In this document: one piece after another, positions 13,824 to 20,496 of the stretch | Numbering within the stretch: position 1 is the stretch's first letter | Layout: each line of letters begins with the position of its first letter | Origin: Alphaproteobacteria bacterium | GTDB taxonomy: Bacteria; Pseudomonadota; Alphaproteobacteria; Rhodospirillales; Magnetovibrionaceae | DNA length: 36,298 nucleotides | Direction: 5' to 3' | Assembly: GCA_015231605.1 (NCBI GenBank) | Contig: JADGBG010000018.1 | Coordinates: 1 to 36,298 of the forward strand | Program-made: the position numbers and the translations under genes | Notes under the pieces: model-generated | What the model was told of the DNA's origin: nothing | Seen by the model: only the letters and a program-made list of their open reading frames with translations | The model's database searches: none

Positions 13824-13870
13824 CCAGACGATGTGAGCCGGGGAAACAAGTGCAACAAAACGAGACCGAT

Positions 13871-14074
13871 ATGAACCAGAAACCGCTCAACGAGATGATG
13901 GACAATGTCCTGGCGAAGATGCTTTCGGACATCTGCCTCGAGGTAGCCAACCAAAAAGACGGCGTCGGCGATTTCATTGATCGCGGATTGATCCTGCGCC
14001 GCCGACTTGAAGAAGAGGGTTTTGCATTAACAGTCATACCGGGGACTAAAGCCGCCCGGTATGTTCGCAAATGA
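13871..14074 (+). CDS. Small hypothetical protein
   Basis: A 67-residue protein not recognised, with a helical middle (MMDNVLAKMLSDICLEVANQ) and a basic C-terminus that ends in YVRK. ATG at 13871 has only a weak purine site (GAGACCGAT). It restarts rightward coding after the reverse-strand gene, leaving 76 bp for promoter sequences. Confidence 0.6.
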   Translation: MNQKPLNEMMDNVLAKMLSDICLEVANQKDGVGDFIDRGLILRRRLEEEGFALTVIPGTKAARYVRK

Positions 14075-14081
14075 GACAACC

Positions 14082-14189
14082 ATGAGACCTCTGAAAAAGA
14101 TGCTCGCGTTCCCGTTCATGATCGTCGCCTTGTCCTTTATTTGGATTGGCGGTTGGGCGGGGACCGCTGCGAACTACATTGAGAGATAA
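14082..14189 (+). CDS. Small membrane protein
   Basis: A 35-residue peptide with a basic start (MRPLKK) and one hydrophobic helix of about 22 residues (MLAFPFMIVALSFIWIGGWAG), orientation probably N-in. It is separated by 7 bp from the preceding gene and by 17 bp from the activator gene. Its position just upstream of the Mor/C-like gene suggests a member of the middle operon, but the role is unknown. Confidence 0.55.
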   Translation: MRPLKKMLAFPFMIVALSFIWIGGWAGTAANYIER

Positions 14190-14206
14190 GGAGCTGGTGT
14201 CGAGCT

Positions 14207-14587
14207 ATGTCCGATGACCGCCACAACCTTCCGCCTCTTCTCGCCGACGTCGCCGAGCGCGCCGGGGTGGGCGGCGCGCTCAAGCTGATGACGGAGTTCG
14301 GCGGCCAGGAGATCACCGTTCCCAAAATTCCTCGCCCTGGCCAGGTGCTCTATGAACGGTGCGGGCGCGACGTGGCAGAAGCACTTGCGGATCTGCGCGG
14401 CGGCGAGATCGTCCCCATCCCAAACGGCGCGTGTCTCAAATCCAAGAAGCGTGCGATCGCCGACGACGACGGACCCAGCAACACCCTTGCAAAACGCCAT
14501 GGCGTCACGTCCCGTTACGTTCGCCAGGTGCGCAATGCGACGCCCGCGCCGATGCCCCTGTTTGACAAGGGACATCGGCGGGATTGA
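14207..14587 (+). CDS. Mor/C-family transcription activator
   Basis: A 126-residue activator of the Mor/C type. In Mu, Mor activates the middle promoter and C the late promoters, binding DNA with a C-terminal helix-turn-helix. The family fold is visible: LADVAERAGVGGALKLMTEFGGQEITVPK (seen as VGGALKLMTEFGG and ITVPK), then VLYERCGRDVAEALADLRGGEIVPIPNG, and the DNA-reading region NTLAKRHGVTSRYVRQVRN at residues 91-109. The GG-x-E-I-x-[VI]-P strand occurs twice, as in Mor. Only one such gene is in the window, so it probably serves as the single switch to late genes. It is followed by a strong terminator and then the lysis genes. Confidence 0.85.
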   Translation: MSDDRHNLPPLLADVAERAGVGGALKLMTEFGGQEITVPKIPRPGQVLYERCGRDVAEALADLRGGEIVPIPNGACLKSKKRAIADDDGPSNTLAKRHGVTSRYVRQVRNATPAPMPLFDKGHRRD

Positions 14588-14635
14588 CGCGGACGTGTAT
14601 TCGCGGCAGGGTATTGCCACACTCTAAGGCCGCGC

Positions 14636-14661
14636 CCCCGGAACTTGTTCCGGGGTTTTTT
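14636..14661 (+). terminator. Rho-independent terminator after the Mor/C-like gene
   Basis: CCCCGGAAC (14636-14644) pairs with GTTCCGGGG (14647-14655) around TT, and TTTTTT follows (14656-14661). It is a textbook intrinsic terminator that ends the middle operon. The core CCCCGGAACTTGTTCCGGGG is repeated exactly at 22668-22687. Only 28 bp remain before the YkuD gene, so the late promoter must overlap this spot or lie upstream with transcription passing through the hairpin. Confidence 0.9.
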
Positions 14662-14689
14662 CATGCCCGCCGCGCGCCATTATCACGGC

Positions 14690-15184
14690 ATGAAAACCGA
14701 ACCCTACCACATCAGCGTCTTTGTGCCCGTCGATCGCCTGCTGCCCGGCTTCATGCGGGTGTTCGACCCGGACGGCGTCCGCGTTCTGTATGACCTGCCG
14801 TGCCGCACCAAGGCGGACGGCGCGGACGCCGCCGAACACGACAACCCTCACCGCGATCCCACCCGGCCCTACGGCGACACGCCGACGGGGCTTTACCGGC
14901 CGACGTGGATCTCGCGCTACATCGCACGGCACCGGACGTTTGGCCACCACGCCATTCTGCTGGAAGGGCAAACCGGCGATGCGCTCAAGGCGGCGCAAAA
15001 CGGCCGCACCGGCCTGGCGATCCACGGCGGACGCGGGGACGACAAGCTGATGGCCACCTACGGCTGCATCCGCATGTTCGACCGCGACATCGCGATGTTG
15101 GCCGAGGAGGTCGGCCAGGCGGCGGTGGTGGTGGAAGTCATCGAAAGCGGCCCGTGGCCGCCCATTTTTGCGAAAGGCGAATGA
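14690..15184 (+). CDS. L,D-transpeptidase-like (YkuD) enzyme, probable endolysin
   Basis: A 164-residue protein with the YkuD-fold active site: H112 in LAIHGGRGDD and C126 in TYGCIRM, the H-x13-C spacing plus GCIR that characterise L,D-transpeptidases. The upstream PTGLYRP segment resembles the TPxGxY strand of the family. Such enzymes act on the peptide crosslinks of peptidoglycan. It takes the place that a lysozyme (gp22) has in Mu, next to holin-like genes, so it probably degrades or alters the cell wall for lysis. No signal peptide is seen, so it would depend on a holin. The start is uncertain: ATG 14690 gives a family-like start; ATG 14663 adds nine residues right behind the terminator. 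Confidence 0.8.
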   Translation: MKTEPYHISVFVPVDRLLPGFMRVFDPDGVRVLYDLPCRTKADGADAAEHDNPHRDPTRPYGDTPTGLYRPTWISRYIARHRTFGHHAILLEGQTGDALKAAQNGRTGLAIHGGRGDDKLMATYGCIRMFDRDIAMLAEEVGQAAVVVEVIESGPWPPIFAKGE

Positions 15185-15185
15185 C

Positions 15186-15491
15186 ATGTCTTTTTGGGAA
15201 CTGATGAAGCACGGCGCAATGAACGCCTGGCTGCTGCTGGGGCTCAAGGGGCGGGTGCTGCTGGCGCTCGTCGTCGCCGGTCTGCCCACAATCCTGTTCG
15301 CCGCGACCTGGGCCGTGGGGGCGTTGTTCTTCGACGCGCCGGACTGGGGTACGACGGCGGCGTATGTGGGCGGCGTGATCGACCTGGCGCTGCTCATCCT
15401 GTTGCAGGTCCTGGCCGTGACGGTTCCCGCCGCATACGACCCCGAAGGCCGCACGCTGTGGAGCGAATACAAGAACCGGAAGGGCCACTGA
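15186..15491 (+). CDS. Two-helix membrane protein, holin-like
   Basis: A 101-residue protein with two hydrophobic helices, about residues 24-48 (VLLALVVAGLPTILFAATWAV) and 58-83 (GGVIDLALLILLQVLAVTV), a basic N-terminal part and a charged, basic tail (WSEYKNRKGH). It starts 2 bp after the YkuD gene and ends just before the 3TM holin gene. Two membrane helices and a lysis-cassette position fit a holin or holin regulator, though no named holin family is recognised. Confidence 0.65.
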   Translation: MSFWELMKHGAMNAWLLLGLKGRVLLALVVAGLPTILFAATWAVGALFFDAPDWGTTAAYVGGVIDLALLILLQVLAVTVPAAYDPEGRTLWSEYKNRKGH

Positions 15492-15492
15492 C

Positions 15493-16131
15493 ATGGCCCC
15501 CTTGCTTGCGGCCCTGAAGTTCGCCCCGCCTATTCTTTCCGCCGGGCGGGCCATCTATGAAGCGTTCACCGGCGAAACCGTCGCGGCCAACGTAACGCCC
15601 GACGATTTGGCGCAGAAGATCGAGGCTCTGCCCGCCGACCAGCGGGAGGCCGTCATCGTCCGTGTTCTCGAACTGCACGCGGAAATGCAGGCCTATGACA
15701 CCCAGCGCTTCGTGAGCATGAACGACGGCGACGCCGACAAGATCCGCGCCACCGCGCGGCCCGAGATCGCGCTGCGCGCCATGGCCGTGATCGAGACCTT
15801 CGCCTGGGTCTTCAAGGCGCTCATGGCCGTAACCGTCATCGAATGGGCGGGGCGCATGGTGGTCGCCTCTTTCGGACTGGCTTGGCCCGAGGTGTCCTTG
15901 TGGGCGCTGATCGCCAAGGCGGAGCCGGTCACCACGATGATCTGGCCGCCGCTGATCGCCAGCTTCTGGGCCTGCCTCGAGATCATCAGGAAATACATGG
16001 GCGTGCGCGAACGCGACAAGGCCCAGGAATACGAAATCAAGGCCGGCCGCCCGCTTGAAAGCGCCGCCGCCACCGTCGCCGCCGCTGGCGGCGGGATCGC
16101 CGACATTATCAAAGCCATCCGGGGGAAATAA
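15493..16131 (+). CDS. 3TM-type holin
   Basis: A 212-residue protein resembling the 3TM holin family also found in gene transfer agents. It starts with a soluble helical region (residues 1-95), which includes a conserved-looking LPADQREAVIVRVLELHAEM (20 residues), followed by three hydrophobic segments at about 97-120 (AMAVIETFAWVFKALMAVTV), 127-145 (VVASFGLAWPEVSLWALI) and 152-170 (TTMIWPPLIASFWACLEII), then a charged tail. It would assemble in the inner membrane and time release of the YkuD-like enzyme. It is 2 bp from the preceding gene and 2 bp from the DUF2730 gene. Confidence 0.78.
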   Translation: MAPLLAALKFAPPILSAGRAIYEAFTGETVAANVTPDDLAQKIEALPADQREAVIVRVLELHAEMQAYDTQRFVSMNDGDADKIRATARPEIALRAMAVIETFAWVFKALMAVTVIEWAGRMVVASFGLAWPEVSLWALIAKAEPVTTMIWPPLIASFWACLEIIRKYMGVRERDKAQEYEIKAGRPLESAAATVAAAGGGIADIIKAIRGK

Positions 16132-16132
16132 C

Positions 16133-16507
16133 ATGGCGCTGCCGAGCGATGTCGGGATCGACGCCAAGCTTGCCTACACCGTCGTTCGGGATGTGGCTAC
16201 GTTGGCTTTTTTCGCCTGGATGATCATCACCAATCGGGCACGGGCGAACCGTTCCGAGATCGATGCCGTGCGCAAGGAATACGGCGCGCGCCTCGACCGT
16301 CATGGCGAACGCTTGACCACCATCGACACCCGCATGGAAGCCATGCCCCGGCATGGGGATCTGGAAAATATTCACGAACGCATCAACCGGGTCATCACCA
16401 GTGTAAGCGACGTGGGCAAAAACGTATCCGGCATCCAGGGGGCCATGGACGGCATCAAGAATCAACTCACCCTTTTGACGAACCATCACATCGGGGGGAA
16501 AGACTGA
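16133..16507 (+). CDS. DUF2730 family protein (Mu gp25-like)
   Basis: A 124-residue protein with one N-terminal membrane helix (residues 17-33, RDVATLAFFAWMIITN) followed by a long coiled coil with many charged residues, ending in GIKNQLTLLTNHHIGG. This is the DUF2730 layout at its standard position between lysis and packaging genes in Mu-like phages (Mu gp25). Some members may act as spanin-like or lysis accessory proteins, but the role is not established. The ATG at 16133 follows GGGGGAAATAAC. Confidence 0.8.
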   Translation: MALPSDVGIDAKLAYTVVRDVATLAFFAWMIITNRARANRSEIDAVRKEYGARLDRHGERLTTIDTRMEAMPRHGDLENIHERINRVITSVSDVGKNVSGIQGAMDGIKNQLTLLTNHHIGGKD

Positions 16508-16803
16508 TGAGCTTCAAAGACCTGGTGTCCGCCAACCGCCGCATCATCATTCTCCAGGTTCTTTCCGAGGATGGCGATTACGCCCACAACGACGGCGTCC
16601 TGCGCTCAGCCCTAGCGGGACTTGGCCACGATGTATCGGCCGACGCCATGCGCACGGAGCTGGCCTGGCTCGCCGAACAAGGCCTGATCACGAGCGAAAC
16701 GGTCGGACCCTACACCGTGGCCCGCCTTACCGAGCGCGGCCTGGACGTGGCGCACGGCCGAGCCCTCGCGCCCGGCGTGGAACGCCCCGGCCCCGGCCGT
16801 TGA
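16507..16803 (+). CDS. Winged-helix phage protein (Mu gp26-like)
   Basis: A 98-residue protein of the VpaChn25_0724-like family that corresponds to Mu gp26. The winged helix is visible: RRIIILQVLSEDGDYAHNDGVLRSALAGLG (seen as RRIIILQVLSEDG, HNDGVLRSALAG), then AMRTELAWLAEQGLITSE, and a wing VGPYTVARLTERGLDVA. Its role in the packaging cluster is unknown. It overlaps the previous stop by one base (TGATGA). Confidence 0.8.
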   Translation: MSFKDLVSANRRIIILQVLSEDGDYAHNDGVLRSALAGLGHDVSADAMRTELAWLAEQGLITSETVGPYTVARLTERGLDVAHGRALAPGVERPGPGR

Positions 16804-16814
16804 AGGGGGCTTTA

Positions 16815-17369
16815 ATGGCCCAACAAAGCAACATCAAGCGCCAGCTGACGGACGAACATATTGCCGAATTGAACCGGCGGATCGGCAAGGGCGCGCACAC
16901 CATCGACGACCTGTTCGAATGGCTGACCGAACTGGGTTACGAGGTCTCCCGCTCCTCCGTTGGGCGCTACTCGCAGTCCATCAGAACGATTGGCGAACGG
17001 CTGCGCCGGTCCCGCGAGGTGGCCGGGGCCTTGGTGGACAAATACGGAGAGGCCGAACCAAGCCGAGCCCTCCAGCTCAACGTCGAACTCATGCATGACG
17101 TGATCATGCAAATGTTCGACGGCGAGGACGGGGCGCCCGTGGTGCTTACCCCCGAACAGGCCATGTTCATGTCCTCGGCGCTGCGCAACCTGGCCAACGC
17201 CTCAAAAACCGATGCCGAGCACGTTCGCAAGATCGAGGAAGCGGCCGAGAAGAAGGCACGAGAAGAAGCCGCCGCACGCGTCAAGGAAGTCCTCAAGGAC
17301 AAAAAGTCCAAGGGCATGTCGAAGGAAATGGAAAACGCCATCATCGACGGCATCCTCGGGAGGGCCTGA
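16815..17369 (+). CDS. Small terminase-like protein (Mu gp27, DUF3486)
   Basis: A 184-residue protein of DUF3486. It has an N-terminal helix-turn-helix (AELNRRIGKGAHTIDDLFEWL, then GYEVSRSSVGRYSQSI), a helical middle (VELMHDVIMQMFDGEDG, PEQAMFMSSALRNLANASKTDAEHV) and a Lys- and Glu-rich coiled coil. This is the phage's DNA-recognition subunit for packaging, acting with gp28. The ATG at 16815 is 11 bp after the previous stop, and the stop overlaps the large terminase by one base. Confidence 0.86.
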   Translation: MAQQSNIKRQLTDEHIAELNRRIGKGAHTIDDLFEWLTELGYEVSRSSVGRYSQSIRTIGERLRRSREVAGALVDKYGEAEPSRALQLNVELMHDVIMQMFDGEDGAPVVLTPEQAMFMSSALRNLANASKTDAEHVRKIEEAAEKKAREEAAARVKEVLKDKKSKGMSKEMENAIIDGILGRA

Positions 17370-18895
17370 TGGACGACAGCGCCGCCGCCGGGACCAAAGG
17401 CTTTATCCGCTATCAGCAAAAGCTTCTGAGCTCCGTTTCCGAGTTCGCGGTCACGGTCTACGAGAAGTCGCGCCGCATCGGCGTCAGCTGGGCGCTGGGC
17501 GCGATCGCCGTGCTTCATGCCGCCAAGCGCAAGTCGGCGGGCGGCATGAACGTCTTCTACATGGGCTACAACCTGGAAATGGCGCGCGAGTTCATTTCGG
17601 TGTGCGCCTGGTGGGCGGGGCTGTTCGACAAGGCCGCCGCCGAGGTCGAGGAAGTCGTTCTCGAGGACGGCGATAAAGGCGTCAAGGCCTTCCGCATCGC
17701 CTTCGACAGCGGCTTCGAGATCATCGCGCTGCCGTCCAACCCGCGCTCTCTGCGCGGCACGCAGGGTCTGGCGATCCTGGACGAGGCGGCGTTCCACGAC
17801 GATCTGGAAGAGGTGCTCAAGGCCGCGTTCGCGCTTTTGATCTGGGGCGGCAAGGTGGTGGTCGTGTCCACCCACGACGGCGACACCAACCCGTTCAACA
17901 CGCTGGTCAACGACATCCGCGCCGGGCGCAAGGACTATAACCTGCTGCGCACCGACTTCGACGACGCCCTGGCCGACGGCCTTTACAAGCGCATCTGCGA
18001 GACCCAGGGCAAGAAATGGACACAGGAAGCCGAAGACGCCTGGCGCGCCGGCATCGTCAACTTCTACGGCGAAGGGGCCGACGAAGAACTGTTCTGCGTG
18101 CCCAGCGAAGGCTCCGGAACCTATCTCTCGGGCGCGCTGATCGAGGCGCGCATGGACGCCGCCAGTCCGGTGGTGCGTTGGGAACAGCCCTCCAGCTTCG
18201 CCGAGCTTCCCGACCGCATCCGCGAGGCCGAATGCCGGGATTTCTGCGAGCGGGAACTGGGCCCGCTTTTGCAAGCCCTGGATCCCAAGCTGCGCCATGT
18301 GCTCGGCGAGGACTTCGGGCGCAGCGGCGACTTGACCGTCTTGATGCCGTTCGTGATCGACCAGAACCTGACCCGCCGCGCGCCGTTCACGGTGGAGTTG
18401 CGCAATATCCCGTTCCAGCAGCAGGAACAGATCCTGTACTACATCTGCGACCGGCTGCCCCGCTTCGGCGCGGCCGGGTTCGACGCGCGCGGCAACGGCC
18501 AGTACCTGGCGGAACGCGCCATGCAGCGCTACGGGTCCGAGCGCATCTTCCAGGTGATGCTCACCGCCGAGTGGTACCGGGAAAACATGCCCCCTTATAA
18601 AGCGGCCTTCGAGGACGGCGGGATCATCCTGTCCAAGGACGCCGACATCCTGACCGACCACCGCGCCATCGTCATGGACAAGGGCGTGGCGCGGATCCCC
18701 GAGAACGCCCGGACCAAGGACAAGAAAGGCGGACAGCGCCACGGCGACAGCGCCATCGCCGGGGCGATCGGTTACTTCGCCAGCCGCCAGGACACCACGG
18801 AATACGGCTACATGGCCGCGCACGAAGTCGAGCGCGGCCGCGCCGGACATGACGGCCTGGCCGGGCGCGCCACGTTTGGGAAAGGAGCCTGGTGA
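17369..18895 (+). CDS. Large terminase subunit (Mu gp28-like)
   Basis: A 508-residue packaging motor. The ATPase half shows an atypical Walker A, KSRRIGVSWALG at residues 33-44, that is usual in this family, and Walker B GLAILDEAAF around residues 133-142, plus the STHDG motif (about residue 168). The nuclease half starts at about 300 with GEDFGRSGDLTVLMPF, in which the acidic residues coordinate metal. It cuts and pumps phage DNA into the prohead with host DNA attached at the ends, as in Mu headful packaging. A basic end (KDKKGGQRHGDSAIAGAIGY) precedes the tail. It overlaps the portal gene. Confidence 0.93.
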   Translation: MDDSAAAGTKGFIRYQQKLLSSVSEFAVTVYEKSRRIGVSWALGAIAVLHAAKRKSAGGMNVFYMGYNLEMAREFISVCAWWAGLFDKAAAEVEEVVLEDGDKGVKAFRIAFDSGFEIIALPSNPRSLRGTQGLAILDEAAFHDDLEEVLKAAFALLIWGGKVVVVSTHDGDTNPFNTLVNDIRAGRKDYNLLRTDFDDALADGLYKRICETQGKKWTQEAEDAWRAGIVNFYGEGADEELFCVPSEGSGTYLSGALIEARMDAASPVVRWEQPSSFAELPDRIREAECRDFCERELGPLLQALDPKLRHVLGEDFGRSGDLTVLMPFVIDQNLTRRAPFTVELRNIPFQQQEQILYYICDRLPRFGAAGFDARGNGQYLAERAMQRYGSERIFQVMLTAEWYRENMPPYKAAFEDGGIILSKDADILTDHRAIVMDKGVARIPENARTKDKKGGQRHGDSAIAGAIGYFASRQDTTEYGYMAAHEVERGRAGHDGLAGRATFGKGAW

Positions 18896-20496
18896 TGGCC
18901 GACACGAACACTTTCAAGGGACTCGTCGATCAGTGGGGACGGCCCATCCGCAAGAGCGAGCTGACCGAGGAACTGGCCGGGCCGACCGTCGCGGGCGTGC
19001 GCCAGTATCATTCCGGCCACCCGGCTCAGGGCCTCACGCCACCGCGCCTGGCGTCGATCCTGCGCGAGGCAGAGATGGGCGACGCCACCCGCTATCTGGA
19101 GTTGGCCGAGGAGATGGAGGAAAAGGATCTCCACTACCTGGGCGTTCTCGGCACCCGCAAGCGCCAGGTGGCGCAGCTGGAAATCAACGTCATCGCCGCC
19201 AGCGACGACAAGCACGATCAGGACAACGCGGACTTGATCCGCGACTGGCTGGGCCGCGACGAGATCGAGGACGAGCTGTTCGACATCCTGGACAGCGTCG
19301 GCAAGGGCTACTCCGTCACGGAGATCATGTGGCAGCTCGATTCCGGTCAATGGATGCCCGAGCGGCTGGAGTTCCGCGATCCGCGCTGGTTCCGGTTCGA
19401 CCCCGACGACGGCAAGACGCTGCGCCTGATCGACGAGCACGGACAGCTCTCGCCGCTCGCGCCCTACAAGTTCATCCGCCACGTCACCCGGGCCAAGAGC
19501 GGCCTGCCGATCCGGGGCGGTCTGGCCCGCGCGGCGGCCTGGGGATACCTGTTCAAGAACTTCACCGTGCGCGACTGGGTGATCTTCGTCGAACGCTACG
19601 GCCACCCGCTGCGCCTGGGCCGTCACGGCCCCAACGCGACCGACGAAGAAAAGAAGACGCTTTTGCGCGCGGTGACGAACATCGCCTCCGACGCCGCCGC
19701 CATCATCCCCCAGGGGATGGAGATGGAATTCATCGAAGCCAAGATCTCGGGCAACATGGAGCTGTTCGAACGCTTCGCCGACTGGATCGACCGCCAGATC
19801 TCCAAGGCCGTGCTGGGCCAGACGCTGACCACCGAAGTCAAGGGCGGCTCGTTCGCCGCGGCGAAGGTGCACGGCGAGGTCAAGGACGACATCGAACGGT
19901 CCGATGCCAAGGATCTGAGCGCCACCCTCAACCGCGACCTGGTGCGACCGATCGTCGATCTGAACCGGGGCGTTCAGAAACGCTACCCCAAGATCCGCAT
20001 CGGCCGCCCGGACGAGATCGACGTCGAACAGTTCACCAAGTCGCTCGCCGTCGTCGTGCCGATGGGCCTGAAGGTTTCCGCCAAGGATGTGCGCGACAAG
20101 CTCAATTTCAAGGAACCTGACGGCGAAGACGACGTGTTGCACGCGCCAGGCGCCCAGCAGGCCGCACCTCAAGAACCCCAGCCTGAAAAGGCCGAAGCCA
20201 TGGCGATGGCCGCCGCCGCCGACAACCCGGGAACGCCGGATGCCATCGAATCCTTCATCGAGCAGCTGGCGGCCGCGGGCGATCTCGGTGCTGCGTTTGA
20301 ACCGCTTGCAGCGCCCCTTGAACAGGCCCTTGAAACCGCGTCGAGCTTCGAAGAATTCCAGGCGGCCTTGATCCCGTCCCTAGCCGGCATGAACGCGGAA
20401 GAGCTGGCCAAGCTCATCGCGCGCGCGACGTTCCAGGCGCGGATCGCCGGCGCCGTCGAGGCCGACCTCGAGGATAGCCGCGATGGCGACCATTGA
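18895..20496 (+). CDS. Portal protein (DUF935, Mu gp29-like)
   Basis: A 533-residue portal. The DUF935 core is clear: DQWGRPIRKSELTEELAG at the start, ASILREAEMGDATRYLELAEEMEEKDLHYLGVLGTRK (seen as LASILREAEMGDA, EEMEEKDLHYLGVLGTRKR), WFRFDPDDGKTLRLID and LFERFADWIDRQISKAVLGQTLTTE. It forms the vertex ring through which DNA enters the head and the tail attaches. The C-terminal 110 residues (from about 420) are Ala/Glu-rich and helical. ATG at 18895 follows AAAGGAGCC. It overlaps MuF by 14 bp. Confidence 0.93.
   Translation: MADTNTFKGLVDQWGRPIRKSELTEELAGPTVAGVRQYHSGHPAQGLTPPRLASILREAEMGDATRYLELAEEMEEKDLHYLGVLGTRKRQVAQLEINVIAASDDKHDQDNADLIRDWLGRDEIEDELFDILDSVGKGYSVTEIMWQLDSGQWMPERLEFRDPRWFRFDPDDGKTLRLIDEHGQLSPLAPYKFIRHVTRAKSGLPIRGGLARAAAWGYLFKNFTVRDWVIFVERYGHPLRLGRHGPNATDEEKKTLLRAVTNIASDAAAIIPQGMEMEFIEAKISGNMELFERFADWIDRQISKAVLGQTLTTEVKGGSFAAAKVHGEVKDDIERSDAKDLSATLNRDLVRPIVDLNRGVQKRYPKIRIGRPDEIDVEQFTKSLAVVVPMGLKVSAKDVRDKLNFKEPDGEDDVLHAPGAQQAAPQEPQPEKAEAMAMAAAADNPGTPDAIESFIEQLAAAGDLGAAFEPLAAPLEQALETASSFEEFQAALIPSLAGMNAEELAKLIARATFQARIAGAVEADLEDSRDGDH

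Noticed and set aside
13333-13836. Forward frame opposite the gene at 13363-13794
   Set aside because: Its composition is random-like; the reverse frame has the winged-helix pattern and a good ribosome binding site.
16967-18850. A 627-codon open frame on the reverse strand opposite the terminase
   Set aside because: It is the shadow of a GC-rich gene. The product is rich in Gly, His, Arg and Val in a pattern typical of antisense frames, and the forward strand encodes a clear terminase.
18849-20120. Long forward frame overlapping the portal gene
   Set aside because: It is shifted by one base against the DUF935 portal frame and gives an Arg/Pro-rich product with no family resemblance.
18808-20172. 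A 454-codon reverse frame across the portal
   Set aside because: Antisense shadow, with His/Val/Leu/Arg-rich composition and no ribosome binding site at a plausible start.
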